A stretch of 64,000 bases of DNA from assembly GCF_900156675.1 (NCBI RefSeq), contig NZ_FTOH01000008.1, forward strand, positions 1-64,000, in the 5' to 3' direction. Source of the DNA: Thalassolituus maritimus. Its GTDB lineage: Bacteria > Pseudomonadota > Gammaproteobacteria > Pseudomonadales > Oceanobacteraceae. Under the pieces are notes generated by a model that saw only the letters and a list, made by a program, of their open reading frames with translations, did no database searches and had not been told where the DNA came from. Each line of letters opens with the position of its first letter. The stretch's first letter is position 1. Below are positions 47,001-56,150 of this stretch, one piece after another. The position numbers were made by a program, and so were the translations under genes.

Positions 47001-50000
47001 CCAGCATGAGACCCGGCGGATTCATCTGGCTGTTCTTCTGTCTGCTGATCAACGTGCTCTTCTGCTTGCTCATCAGGCAACTGCGATTCAGGGAACTGCC
47101 AATCACGAACGCGACGGACGGTGTCCGACACGTCAGGAAGATCCTGGCCTGCCGCCAGGCAGTCCATCATATTGAGCAGCTCTTCATGCGCATCGCTGAT
47201 AAAAGCGACTAACTCAGGCTCAGGATGCGCCGCCGCGTTGCGCGCGCCCTGATAAAAATGATGCAGTGCCAGCGCCATTTCTTTCACTGCAGGGATACCT
47301 GCGTCTTCTGCGGCCTGTGCTGCTGATGACAGATCTGCCGAAATAGTGTCGAGCACCTCAGAGCGATCTTCTTCCTGCCACGTCTGCAGAAGCTCATCGG
47401 CCTCAATCAGCGAATCCATGCCAGAAGCCAGAAAGTGACTGATCGCTTCGGTCGATATGCCCGCCGGCGATTCACCCTGATACATCGGCTGAAGCTGCTC
47501 AGTTTCAATTGCAGCCGCGCGCTCGATTAAAGCGGGCGCTTCTGGCATATCTTCGAGCAACATAAGCTGATCGACAGTCAGATAAGAGCGCAGAGCCACA
47601 GAAGCATCGTTCAGCAACGACGCCAGTTCTGGCGTATTCGGTAAGCGAAACGCACGAAGTTCTTTGGTTAATTTTTCAATAACAGAAGCGACATCGGCGA
47701 GCGGTGCCAGCTCTGCCATGTGCGCGCTGCCCTTAAGAGTATGCAGGGCTCGCTGCAGTGCATCGCTGATCTGGTTACCACACGCCGTTTCATTCGACTC
47801 GGTAACAAACTCATCGACAACCGCGAGGTGTGCTTCAGCTTCGGCAATAAAGATTTCCAGCAGTGCGGCACGATCTTCTGCCTCTTGCTGAGCATCGGCA
47901 TCCTGTGCCGCTTCTGAGCTGACCGGCTCTTCCACCACGCCGATAGCATCGTCTGCACTACTCTCAACGTCATTACTCTCAGCGGTACTATCCTCAACGA
48001 TACGCGAATCAGCTGCGACGTCTGATTCAGCTTCTTCCACAGGACCTGCTGAGTCGCCCTCGGCAGATGAGCCCGGCAGAGTCGCCGGCTGGTTGCCCTC
48101 AGCCGTGGCGAAGGCATAGTCCATGTATGGCTGAACATCGATTGAAGCAGCACGCTTCGCACGAAAATCTTCGATCAGGCCGGGGAGTTGTTCAATCACA
48201 CGATCGACGAATGCAATCATGTCATCATTGACTGAAATCGTCTCATCGAGCACGCGGTTGAACATATTTTCTACGGACCATGCCAGTTCGCTGACATCAT
48301 CCGCTTTCACCATGCGGCCGCTGCCTTTCAGCGTATGGAAAGAACGTCTTACCGTAGTCAGTGCTTCACTGTCATCCTGATTCTGACGATAAGCAGGCCA
48401 GAACTCGCCCAGAGTTTCGGTAACTTCTTCTGCTTCCTCGAGGAAGACTTCAATGATTTCATCGTCGATAAGATCATCATCAGCGTCTTTCAATGCGTTG
48501 TTTGCAGGTTCGCTAAGAGTCTCTTCCAGCTGTTCTTCGTCCAGATCCTCTTCGAGCTCAATAATCGGCAATTCATCAGATTCGGACACGTCTGATTCGG
48601 ACACGTCTGATTCGGACACGTCTGATTCGGCAACATTGGAGATCAGATCCTGATTGCTTTCTATCAGCTCATCGTCGAGACCGAGCGCTTCAGAGAAGCT
48701 GGTAACATCGACGGCTTCATCCGCAAATCCTTCCGGTAACTCAACATCAGAGAGATCTTCAGACGCCGCAGATTCAATACCGCAGCGCTGCATCAACTTA
48801 CTCAGAGTATTTTCCGCGCGCTCAATAATCGCGATATCAGTAGACGTTGACTCGTCAGAGTAACGTTCAAGATAGTATTCAACACCACTGAGAACTTCCG
48901 CGACCATATCCATAACGCCCCATTCCGGAGCTGGGCGGTCTGCCAGCAGCGCCTGCTGGACGAAAGTTGAGAGATCAGATAGCAATACCGCGACGCGCGG
49001 CATTGGAATCATATTTAAAGAGCCTTCAATAGAGTGCAGAAGTGCCGGTACTTCCTGAAGTTTCTCGGTTGACCACTGATGTGCGATGTAGGAAACAACG
49101 CCGTCTTTTACCTGCTCCAGAACATTACGCGCTTCACGAAGCACAGCGCGCTGAGCGTCGGACATCGCGCTGTCGCTGACAGACTTAGTGGTGTCACCAT
49201 CACGGATCATTCCGTTTAACGTCGCTTCGACGTACAGAAGTGCACCCGCGACATCCAGTAATTTACTGTCCTGCTCGTCACTGGCTTCGGCTTCAAGCAA
49301 CGACACTATCGCGCTTTCCTGCTCCTGCATTACCCGGCGTGGCATGCCTAACCCCAGCATCCCCATAGTATCGGCAACCTGACGGACAGTACTGCGGATA
49401 GATGTCAGAGCAGGTTCGCGTTCGGCAGAACCACGTACAACCTGATCTAGCTCATCTTTGACCGTGGAAATCTCTTCGATCAGAGCAGTCAATGCTCCCG
49501 ATACAGCATCCGAGCCAGCTCCCATCGCATGATCTTCTGCGTCTTCCGCATTAGGCAGAGCTTCAGCCAACCGGAAACGCTTCTGCACCAGACGAATGGC
49601 TTCACCACGCGCATCAGTGCGGGCAACATAGAACAACAGATTTTTCAGCAGCTCTTCAGCGGGCGGACGATTAATCGCCGCAACCCCTTTATCAAGACCG
49701 GTTTTCAGAAGTTGATCGAGCTGACGTAACAGAACCTTGGCGCTTTTTGGCAGGCTGTCCTGTTTCAGCAACCACTCACTGAATGCCAGAGCAGGCAACC
49801 AGACAATCCCCTGAGGGGTACCACCCATGGACTTATTGAGCTTAGCGAAGAGCTTATTAATGTAGTGTTTCGCCAGGTCCGGGTCGCGATCCTGCAGCAA
49901 CTGGAGAGTCGCCGCCTGCAGCATCTGACGCGTTTTGCGCAGCCATGGCGAAAAATTGGGTTGGGTAAACAGGTTTTTCTGCGCTCCCGTCAACGGGGCG

Positions 50001-50431
50001 TTGTGCTCGACGTAAGGCGTGAACAGTGACGTTTCAGACAGGAAGTTTTCACCGCGGGTAGACCGCAGTTCATTCAGGATTGGCAACAGCACCACAGGCA
50101 GGTCACGACGCCCGACCTTCACGTGCTCAAGATAATGCGGCAACTGAATAATGGCCTGCATCAGTACCTCAAGGCCATCCCGCTCATTACTCAGGGAACC
50201 CTCAGTCAATGCCAGAGCAACCGCTTCCATCTCTTCAGCCAGCAGCGCAGCTCCGTAGAACTCCACCATCTGCAATGTTCCATGCACCTGGTGCAGGTAA
50301 CTTAAACAGAAGCGCAGACGACTTCTGTCTTCGGGATGTTCAACGTACGCTTCAAGTGCCTGCTGAGCCTGTTGCAGCGTATCCTGAATTTCCCCTTTTA
50401 CCCATTCCAGGGCGATGTAGTCCTGACTCAT
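44015..50431 (-). CDS. chpA: ChpA, multi-domain hybrid chemotaxis kinase for type IV pili
   Basis: A 2138-residue CheA-like histidine kinase. Six Hpt-type segments have a histidine in the phosphorylation position at about residues 47, 466, 698, 897, 1227 and 1379. The last four have the full HTLKG motif; the first two have the diverged LHQVHG and LHSIEG. A degenerate segment near LHHFYQGARN lies between the fourth and fifth. The catalytic core carries RNAVDHGIESREQRRAAG, DDGQGINLDAV and GRGVGMDVVSS. A CheW-like domain follows, then a C-terminal receiver with KVLVVDDSVTVRK and MLLDIEMPRMDG. It senses surface signals through PilJ and signals to PilG and PilH. Its start overlaps pilK (ATGA). Confidence 0.95.
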   Translation of the reverse strand: MSQDYIALEWVKGEIQDTLQQAQQALEAYVEHPEDRSRLRFCLSYLHQVHGTLQMVEFYGAALLAEEMEAVALALTEGSLSNERDGLEVLMQAIIQLPHYLEHVKVGRRDLPVVLLPILNELRSTRGENFLSETSLFTPYVEHNAPLTGAQKNLFTQPNFSPWLRKTRQMLQAATLQLLQDRDPDLAKHYINKLFAKLNKSMGGTPQGIVWLPALAFSEWLLKQDSLPKSAKVLLRQLDQLLKTGLDKGVAAINRPPAEELLKNLLFYVARTDARGEAIRLVQKRFRLAEALPNAEDAEDHAMGAGSDAVSGALTALIEEISTVKDELDQVVRGSAEREPALTSIRSTVRQVADTMGMLGLGMPRRVMQEQESAIVSLLEAEASDEQDSKLLDVAGALLYVEATLNGMIRDGDTTKSVSDSAMSDAQRAVLREARNVLEQVKDGVVSYIAHQWSTEKLQEVPALLHSIEGSLNMIPMPRVAVLLSDLSTFVQQALLADRPAPEWGVMDMVAEVLSGVEYYLERYSDESTSTDIAIIERAENTLSKLMQRCGIESAASEDLSDVELPEGFADEAVDVTSFSEALGLDDELIESNQDLISNVAESDVSESDVSESDVSESDELPIIELEEDLDEEQLEETLSEPANNALKDADDDLIDDEIIEVFLEEAEEVTETLGEFWPAYRQNQDDSEALTTVRRSFHTLKGSGRMVKADDVSELAWSVENMFNRVLDETISVNDDMIAFVDRVIEQLPGLIEDFRAKRAASIDVQPYMDYAFATAEGNQPATLPGSSAEGDSAGPVEEAESDVAADSRIVEDSTAESNDVESSADDAIGVVEEPVSSEAAQDADAQQEAEDRAALLEIFIAEAEAHLAVVDEFVTESNETACGNQISDALQRALHTLKGSAHMAELAPLADVASVIEKLTKELRAFRLPNTPELASLLNDASVALRSYLTVDQLMLLEDMPEAPALIERAAAIETEQLQPMYQGESPAGISTEAISHFLASGMDSLIEADELLQTWQEEDRSEVLDTISADLSSAAQAAEDAGIPAVKEMALALHHFYQGARNAAAHPEPELVAFISDAHEELLNMMDCLAAGQDLPDVSDTVRRVRDWQFPESQLPDEQAEEHVDQQTEEQPDESAGSHAGESSVVEGMLSLNDEELPPVPEVDESSLSELEQADIEEQEDDLILDIFLEEAEEITEAIESIVQKWEKTPEDLLPVAELQRELHTLKGGARMAELPEVADLCHELETLYERLNDGVIDLSEDTLPLAQSAHDLLFTQLQSVREGKGPENPERMIEALKVASQRNGSESSPVQDTAEADSRAYTVQSETADESDREIVGIFLEEAGELMEALDEGVEAWRAEPSSTRGADELLRVLHTLKGGARLAGLSVIGDTAHNFESDIQKALSREARFDDTFFMHLNERQENLQSKIDDVANLLDSDGVLVLGEKELVVDAPVSAQDVVADTDGQTDAPVSLSDDVSDESQVDTEGDEGSLAVVPLPGKEVEMAPERPAPAMAQQRKAPTELVKVSADLLDSLVNLAGETAIGRGRLEEQVSDFAGTLSEMDQTLDRMRDQLRRLDIETEAQVLFRQERHGPDYEDFDPLEMDRYSAMQQLSRALMESASDLIDLKETLSGKTRDAETLLLQQSRVNTELQEGLMKTRMVPFQRMVPRLRRIVRQVSLELNKQVELRVNNADGEMDRTILERMISPLEHMVRNAVDHGIESREQRRAAGKPEKGSIELDIRRDGGDVVLTLRDDGQGINLDAVLKKARERGMVPDGVEPTEHDIMQFILQPGFSTAEVITQISGRGVGMDVVSSEIKQMGGSVEIRSEAGTGSEFEVRLPFTVSVNRALMVRIGEDLYAVPLNNIQGIVRASVAELQNLYDQPEDERFFNYAGRDYQLGYLGAMLDEHSHPKISGQHMPLPLLLVRGQVPFALQADALLGSREIVVKSLGPQFAGVRGISGGTILGDGSVVIILDLPAMIRTYTSLEYQQAKALDNKAAEARHEQERRLPKVLVVDDSVTVRKVTTRLLERHGMEVMTAKDGMHAMEVLQDVKPDVMLLDIEMPRMDGFEVASLVRHDERLKDLPIIMITSRTGDKHRERARSIGVNEYMGKPFQEEALLENINAFLGHEVY
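48575..48630. repeat. 15 bp tandem repeat inside chpA
   Basis: TCTGATTCGGACACG is repeated about 3.7 times without change of frame, encoding the pentad SDVSE in an acidic linker before the third Hpt domain. Copies are nearly identical, which suggests slippage and possible length variation between strains. Confidence 0.8.
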
Positions 50432-51318
50432 CGCCTTGCACTCTCCCCTGTCGATGTGGATTGTTTGCGGACAAACGCGGTCACCTGACCACTGTGCACC
50501 GATTCTAATAACGGGTGCTCCCAGTCCACCATTTCACCGAGCCCGATAACCAGTAAGCCCCCCGGCGCGAGACGTTGCGCGAGAGCATCAAGAATTTCCC
50601 GACGACGCCAGCGACGGAAATAAATAAGAACGTTCTGACAGAAGATCACATGCTGCGACTGCAGAGGACAGCTCTTAAGGTTAAGAATATTTACCTGACT
50701 GAAGCAGCAACGACGACGTAACTGAGCGGCCACTTCTACCTGCTGAGAAGACAGGGGCGCAATGGCCCAGTTGTGGTACTCAACCGGGATACGCTCAAGC
50801 GCCCGCAACGGGTAACGACCGCTACGTGCTTTGCGAAGAACAATCGTAGAGATATCCGTACCGGTAATAGAGTACTTCAGGCCGGTTGATGCGAGATTTT
50901 CCTCGGCGAGCATAGCCAGCGTGTAGGCTTCTTCACCCGAAGAACAACCGACACTCCAGAACTCCATAGTCTCTTCACGAGCCTGCAGGCGCGGACGCTG
51001 GCGACGCATATGCTCGACAACCAGCTGTAACGCATCCGGATCACGGAAAAAGCGCGTCTCCTGGACGGTAAGCCGATCGACCAGAGTCGACCACTCCATC
51101 ACACCAGAAGGGCCATCCTGAATCTTGTCGTAGTACTCGCCGTAGTCGCGGATGCCGAGTTCCAGCATGCGCAGCCCCAGGCTGGTCTGTAAGAAGGAGC
51201 GACGCTGCAGGGGCAGGAACATCCCCGTGCGCTCCTCCAGCAACCCCTGCCAACGATTAAACTGCACATCGTCAAGCTCAGGGACCGTACTCAGACCATT
51301 TCGGATTGACTGGCTCAT
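50428..51318 (-). CDS. pilK: PilK, CheR-type methyltransferase
   Basis: A 296-residue SAM-dependent protein-glutamate methyltransferase expected to methylate PilJ. An N-terminal helical CheR domain (about residues 15-80) is followed by the methyltransferase fold with motif I in FWSVGCSSGEEAYTLAMLAEE. ITGTDIST and CQNVLIYFRR are further family motifs. It lies 25 bp after pilJ and overlaps chpA by 4 bp. Confidence 0.92.
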   Translation of the reverse strand: MSQSIRNGLSTVPELDDVQFNRWQGLLEERTGMFLPLQRRSFLQTSLGLRMLELGIRDYGEYYDKIQDGPSGVMEWSTLVDRLTVQETRFFRDPDALQLVVEHMRRQRPRLQAREETMEFWSVGCSSGEEAYTLAMLAEENLASTGLKYSITGTDISTIVLRKARSGRYPLRALERIPVEYHNWAIAPLSSQQVEVAAQLRRRCCFSQVNILNLKSCPLQSQHVIFCQNVLIYFRRWRRREILDALAQRLAPGGLLVIGLGEMVDWEHPLLESVHSGQVTAFVRKQSTSTGESARR

Positions 51319-51343
51319 GTATCAGACCGTTGCGTCAGAGCCC

Positions 51344-53425
51344 TCAGAGAGTGCTCTGCTCTTCTTCGGTTTCTTCATGAAATTCTGCGTCAGTCACGGT
51401 CTCTGGCAGCTTAAAGCCGGCCACAGATTCACGCAGCATGTTCGCCATTTCAGCGAGGTTACCAATCGACTTCGCGGTCGCTGTGGTACCAGCGGACGTC
51501 TGAGAGGTAATCTCCTGAATCACGTTCATCGTGTTAGAAATATGACCTGCAGACGACGCCTGCTGACGTGCCGCGTTGGAGATGTTCTGAATCAGTTCTG
51601 CAAGGTTATTCGATACGCTTTCAATTTCTTCCAGCGCCACACCCGCATCCTGTGCCAGACGAGCACCACGTACCACCTCGGTAGTGGTCTGCTCCATCGA
51701 GATAACCGCTTCGTTGGTATCGTTCTGAATCGTTTTAACCAGCGCTTCAATCTGCTTGGTCGCCGCAGCAGAACGTTCTGCCAGACGCTGTACTTCGTCC
51801 GCAACCACCGCGAAGCCCCGACCGGCGTCACCCGCCATCGATGCCTGAATCGCCGCGTTCAGAGACAGAATATTGGTCTGGTCAGCAATGTCGGTAATCA
51901 GAGAGATGATGTCACCAATTTCCTGCGAGGATTCACCCAGTCGTTTAATACGCTTGGACGTTTCCTGAATCTGCTCACGGATATTATCCATACCACTGAT
52001 AGTCGACTGTACAACCTCAGAGCCTTTGTTCGCGATCGCAACCGACCGCTCCGCAACCGCAGATGATTCAGAGGCGTTGGCGGATACCTGGTCAATCGAC
52101 ACCGCCATTTCGTTGATCGCTGCCGACGCACCGGCAATTTCCTGAGCCTGGTGTTCAGATGCTTCAGCGAGGTGCATTGCCGTCGCCTGAGTTTCCTGAG
52201 CCGCCGACGATACCTGTACCGCAGTATCATTAATCGAGGATACCAGTACGCGCATCTGGTCGATCGCGAAGTTAATCGCGTCGGCAATAGCACCGGTAAA
52301 GTCTTCGGTTACCGTCGCTGATGCTGTCAGGTCACCGTCTGCGAGATCAGCAATTTCGTCAAGAAGACGCAGAATCGCAACCTGGTTCTGTTCGTTAGTC
52401 TGACGGGTATCCTGCTCCCGCAGCTGGGCTTCTTCCTCACGCTCACGAGCACTCTTAGACTCGGTACGGAAGTATATGTAGGCAAATAAGAGAGCAATAA
52501 ACGCAAGAACATAACCACCAAGCTGAATCATGTTCCGCTCTTCGGCATTGTTCTGAATTTCATTCGTCAGAACCGATGTCTGCTCAAGCAGGACACGTGA
52601 ATTCTGGAAGATATTGTCGGAGGCTTCACGAACCTGGAAGAGTTCAGGAGAGGTTTCCAGAATTTCGTCAACAGAGCCTGATACAAATTCGAACAGCTCA
52701 GCAACTTCAGCCAGTGCATAAACTGCTTCTTCGTTCGTAACCTGAGAGATGTTCATGGCGATGTTGCCCTGAATCATACCGTTCAGTACCCGACCAAACA
52801 GCGAGGCGTCACGACCAAAAGCATCGGCAGCCATAACGGCATCATCACCACCCGCCAGTACTTTGTTTACCGAGCGTACAATACGTTCTGCAAGCCAGGA
52901 CTGACGCTGAGCAACCGCAACCTGATCGGCAGGTGCGCCGCTTTCAAGCAGGATGTCTACGATTTCATCGTACTCAACCTGCAACTGAGGAATGGTTTCA
53001 GATAGAAGCTCGGCTACTTCGTGAACCGAAAGTACGATCTGCTCAGAGCGGATAATCTGGTCAGCATCTTCACGAACACTGTTCCAGGTTTCCTGAACTC
53101 CCGACTGCGCGGCATCTTCTGACGGGGGCAGACTCTTCGAATCATCACCGGCGACAAGATATCCCCAACGCTTATCAAAGTTATCGCGCGCCTGGCGCAG
53201 CTGGGTAAATGCATCTGGTTTACCACCAGCGGCCTCTACCGCGTTCTTCGCCAATTCCTGAGACAGAACCCGCAACTCACCCGAGTGCTCAAGATACTGC
53301 TCATCCTTTGTGGCCAAAATATTGACCCCAATGGTGATACCAATGAAACCGATCAGGAAAACGAACATCAGTACAATGGCACTGAAGTTACTCTTTTTCC
53401 CCTGATTTACTGTGTTTCCACTCAT
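51344..53425 (-). CDS. pilJ: PilJ, type IV pilus chemoreceptor
   Basis: A 693-residue receptor. It has a first membrane segment (AIVLMFVFLIGFIGITIGV, near residue 15), a long helical periplasmic region of about 270 residues with type IV pili methyl-accepting (PilJ) helices, and a second membrane segment (LGGYVLAFIALLFAYIYF). A HAMP-like part is followed by the signalling hairpin with LNAAIQASMAGDAGRGFAVV and ADEVQRLAERS, the PilJ variant of the chemoreceptor tip. In Pseudomonas, PilJ detects retracted or surface-bound pilin. Confidence 0.94.
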   Translation of the reverse strand: MSGNTVNQGKKSNFSAIVLMFVFLIGFIGITIGVNILATKDEQYLEHSGELRVLSQELAKNAVEAAGGKPDAFTQLRQARDNFDKRWGYLVAGDDSKSLPPSEDAAQSGVQETWNSVREDADQIIRSEQIVLSVHEVAELLSETIPQLQVEYDEIVDILLESGAPADQVAVAQRQSWLAERIVRSVNKVLAGGDDAVMAADAFGRDASLFGRVLNGMIQGNIAMNISQVTNEEAVYALAEVAELFEFVSGSVDEILETSPELFQVREASDNIFQNSRVLLEQTSVLTNEIQNNAEERNMIQLGGYVLAFIALLFAYIYFRTESKSAREREEEAQLREQDTRQTNEQNQVAILRLLDEIADLADGDLTASATVTEDFTGAIADAINFAIDQMRVLVSSINDTAVQVSSAAQETQATAMHLAEASEHQAQEIAGASAAINEMAVSIDQVSANASESSAVAERSVAIANKGSEVVQSTISGMDNIREQIQETSKRIKRLGESSQEIGDIISLITDIADQTNILSLNAAIQASMAGDAGRGFAVVADEVQRLAERSAAATKQIEALVKTIQNDTNEAVISMEQTTTEVVRGARLAQDAGVALEEIESVSNNLAELIQNISNAARQQASSAGHISNTMNVIQEITSQTSAGTTATAKSIGNLAEMANMLRESVAGFKLPETVTDAEFHEETEEEQSTL

Positions 53426-53501
53426 GCCGTCCTCTCCAAACTCGCTGCATGCTGATCCGACCCGACGGGCCAGTAAATTGTTATTATTTTCCGTTCCGTG
53501 T

Positions 53502-54026
53502 TTATACGGCGATATTCATAAACTCAGGTGACCTCAACAGCTCACCAAATTCCATGACTGGCCAATTCCTGCCATCGCGTTCAAAAGCTTTCGCCACAAA
53601 CGGCGCGAGCGCTTCAGGCACCTGCGGCACAGGCACCTCCCGGTCTACCGGAAAACTTTGCATACCAAGCACTGCATCTACGAGCAGGCCGGTAAGGTAT
53701 TCATCCTGCTCAACCACCAGCACGCGCTGACTACGCCAGTTACCACGTGATGGCTGACCGAGCAGGCCATTAAGATCCATTACAGACACCATGCGCCCAC
53801 GGACGTTGGCAATACCAAGCACCCAGTTTTTCACACCGGGCACCCGGGTTACTTTTGGCATCTGCAGAATTTCCACTACGTCGGCCATGTTGGCGACGTA
53901 TTGCTCGTTACCCAGCAGAAATCCGATTCCGCGCCAGGTCGAAACGGTTTCAACCTGCTGTGGCAGTGGCGACGCAAAGCGTCGACTGCGATTTTCCATC
54001 TCGGTGAGCAGAGCAAATGGTGTCAT
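53502..54026 (-). CDS. pilI: PilI, CheW-like adaptor
   Basis: A 174-residue CheW-domain protein. The core runs from WRGIGFLLGNEQYVANMADVV through VLGIANVRGRMVSVMDLNGL to EVPVPQVPEALAPFV. PilI links PilJ to the ChpA kinase. It lies 4 bp after pilH and 76 bp before pilJ, the largest gap in the cluster. Confidence 0.92.
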   Translation of the reverse strand: MTPFALLTEMENRSRRFASPLPQQVETVSTWRGIGFLLGNEQYVANMADVVEILQMPKVTRVPGVKNWVLGIANVRGRMVSVMDLNGLLGQPSRGNWRSQRVLVVEQDEYLTGLLVDAVLGMQSFPVDREVPVPQVPEALAPFVAKAFERDGRNWPVMEFGELLRSPEFMNIAV

Positions 54027-54030
54027 GGCT

Positions 54031-54405
54031 TCAGCCTTCTTCTGAGCCGATCAAAGCGTTGATCTCTGATAGCAGGCGGCTTTCAGAGACGGGCTTAACC
54101 AGATAACCTGAAGCCCCCTGACGTTTCCCCCAGACCCGATCAGTTTCCTGGTCTTTGGTAGTCACAATCACAACGGGAATATTCTTGGTTTCAGGGCTTC
54201 TGGTTAACTGACGAGTTGCCTGAAAGCCGTTCAGGCCAGGCATGACAATATCCATCAAAACAAGATCCGGAAGCTCCTGACGAGCAACAGCGACACCATC
54301 AGCTCCGTTTTCTGCATTCAACACTTCGTGGCCGTTTTTCTCGAGCACCGCCCGGAAAGCCTCGGTTTCCGTTGGTGAGTCATCCACCACAAGAATGCGT
54401 GCCAT
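54031..54405 (-). CDS. pilH: PilH, CheY-like response regulator
   Basis: A 124-residue single receiver domain. The acidic pocket is ILVVDDSPTE, the phosphorylated aspartate lies in VLMDIVMPGLNG, the switch Thr is in VIVTTKDQE, and the conserved Lys is in YLVKPVS. In Pseudomonas, PilH accepts phosphate from ChpA and favours pilus retraction or acts as a phosphate sink. It follows pilG by 16 bp. Confidence 0.93.
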   Translation of the reverse strand: MARILVVDDSPTETEAFRAVLEKNGHEVLNAENGADGVAVARQELPDLVLMDIVMPGLNGFQATRQLTRSPETKNIPVVIVTTKDQETDRVWGKRQGASGYLVKPVSESRLLSEINALIGSEEG

Positions 54406-54421
54406 GCTACTTACCCCTTAC

Positions 54422-54802
54422 TTATTTCGCGTGCTGACGGATAGAACCGAGCAGCTCTTCTTTACTGAATGGTTTGGTCAGGTATTCATCAGACCCGACG
54501 ATGCGACCTTTGGCTTTATCAAACAGGCCGTCTTTGCTCGACAACATGATGACCGGGGTAGACTTAAACTTGGAATTATTTTTAATCAGGGCGCAGGTCT
54601 GATAGCCGTCCAGGCGCGGCATCATGATATCGACGAAAATAATATCCGGGTCGGTATCGGCGATTTTAGCCAGGGCATCGAAACCGTCTGTGGCAGTGAT
54701 CACTTCACAACCAACTTTTTTCAGCAGGGTTTCGGCAGTACGACGAATCGTCTTACTGTCGTCAATCACCATGACCTTTACATCTTGAAAATTATCGTCC
54801 AT
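54422..54802 (-). CDS. pilG: PilG, CheY-like response regulator
   Basis: A 126-residue single receiver domain. VMVIDDSKTIRRT is the acidic pocket, IIFVDIMMPRLDG holds the phosphorylated aspartate, VIMLSSKDG the switch Ser and YLTKPFS the lysine. PilG promotes pilus extension and adenylate cyclase activation in Pseudomonas. It is the first gene of the cluster; AAGG lies about 8 bases before the ATG. Confidence 0.94.
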   Translation of the reverse strand: MDDNFQDVKVMVIDDSKTIRRTAETLLKKVGCEVITATDGFDALAKIADTDPDIIFVDIMMPRLDGYQTCALIKNNSKFKSTPVIMLSSKDGLFDKAKGRIVGSDEYLTKPFSKEELLGSIRQHAK

Positions 54803-55137
54803 ACGACAGGCCTTTCACCATCCAATTATCTGTTGTTGTTTTACTCTGATTGGCCAGAGAGTTCTGTGACTCAACCCTCAGACCGGCAAGAGCCCCCGAC
54901 TGTCCTATAGAAAGAATACAGAAAATCAGTCGTTTCCCCGGGGCCACCGGGACGCTTCGCTTTTGTATCACACTCCGCCCGGACAGGCTAGAGAGCATAC
55001 CGGGAACCCTGCCTGATGCAACAGACTGTCGCTAACAAAGGTCAGACAAAACGCTGAAAAAGCCAAATAGGATACGTTACAATCCGACGATTAATTATTC
55101 CCGCCAGAATGGCGGCTGACCACGCAGCGGAGACGCA
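54803..55137. other. 335 bp divergent region between pilG and gshB
   Basis: No gene is supported here. A possible gshB -10 box TACAAT lies at 55078-55083, with only a weak TGAAAA 17 bp upstream. A CCCGG/CCGGG imperfect palindrome lies near 54938-54952. GGAGA precedes the gshB ATG. The pilG promoter could not be located by eye. Confidence 0.45.
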
Positions 55138-56103
55138 ATGACTATCAGACTTGGCGTAATCATGGATCCCATTCAGGAGATCCACTTCAAGAAAGACACT
55201 TCACTTGCGTTGTTAAATGCAGCACAGGAGCGCGGCTGCGAACTCTGGTATATGGAGCAGCCTGACCTCTCCATACAGAAAGGCCGCTCCTACGGTCGCA
55301 TGGCACCGTTGAAGGTAGCAATGAATCCGGAGCACTGGGCCGACCTTGGTGAGTTCGAAGATCGCCCACTGGCCGAGCTCGACATCATTATCATGCGCAA
55401 AGACCCGCCCTTTGATAGCGAGTTCATCTATAGCACCTATATTCTGGAGCGCGCCGAGGAAGAAGGCGTACTCGTCGCCAACCGCCCTCAGAGCCTGCGG
55501 GACTGCAACGAGAAAGTATTTGCGACAGCCTTCCCTGAGTTGATGTCACCAACTATTGTTGCGCGCCGCGCAGACCTGCTTAAAGCATTCCACAAAGAAC
55601 ATGAAGACGTCATTTTCAAACCGCTGGACGGCATGGGTGGCTCTTCCATTTTCCGCCTGAAAAAAGATGACCCCAACGTCAGCGTGATTATTGAGACGCT
55701 GACCGCGCATGGCACCCAACAGATCATGGCGCAGAAATTTATCCCTGAAATCACCTCAGGAGACAAACGCATCCTGATGATTAATGGCGAACCGGTTCCT
55801 TACAGTCTTGCGCGTATTCCGGCCCAGGGAGAAACCCGCGGCAATCTGGCTGCCGGTGGCCGTGGTGTAACACAAGAGCTCTCGGAGGATGATCGTCGCA
55901 TCGCCAGCATCATTGGCCCAGAGCTTAAAAAGCGCGGCTTATATTTTGTTGGCCTCGACGTCATTGGTAACTGCTTAACAGAAATTAACGTCACCAGCCC
56001 GACCTGTGTTCGCGAAATTTCGCGCGACAGCGGCATCGACGTCGCCGGACAACTGATCGACACACTACTGGAAATCCGCCGTTCCAGTGTGGACAATTCC
56101 TGA
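55138..56103 (+). CDS. gshB: glutathione synthetase
   Basis: Joins gamma-glutamylcysteine and glycine with ATP. The 321-residue ATP-grasp enzyme begins RLGVIMDPIQEIHFKKDTS, the usual N-terminus. FKPLDGMGGSSIFRL and RILMINGEPVPYSLARIP are ATP-grasp motifs, and INVTSPTCVREI closes the site. It faces pilG divergently, as in Pseudomonas, and leads into the TonB3-like gene 47 bp later. Confidence 0.97.
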   Translation: MTIRLGVIMDPIQEIHFKKDTSLALLNAAQERGCELWYMEQPDLSIQKGRSYGRMAPLKVAMNPEHWADLGEFEDRPLAELDIIIMRKDPPFDSEFIYSTYILERAEEEGVLVANRPQSLRDCNEKVFATAFPELMSPTIVARRADLLKAFHKEHEDVIFKPLDGMGGSSIFRLKKDDPNVSVIIETLTAHGTQQIMAQKFIPEITSGDKRILMINGEPVPYSLARIPAQGETRGNLAAGGRGVTQELSEDDRRIASIIGPELKKRGLYFVGLDVIGNCLTEINVTSPTCVREISRDSGIDVAGQLIDTLLEIRRSSVDNS

Positions 56104-56150
56104 AGGTGAGAGCAGACTTGCGCGCACAACGACGGAGACCCTGACAGACC

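Noticed and set aside
54792-54998. 68-codon minus-strand frame upstream of pilG
   Set aside because: No ribosome binding site and no coherent protein pattern; it overlaps the pilG start.
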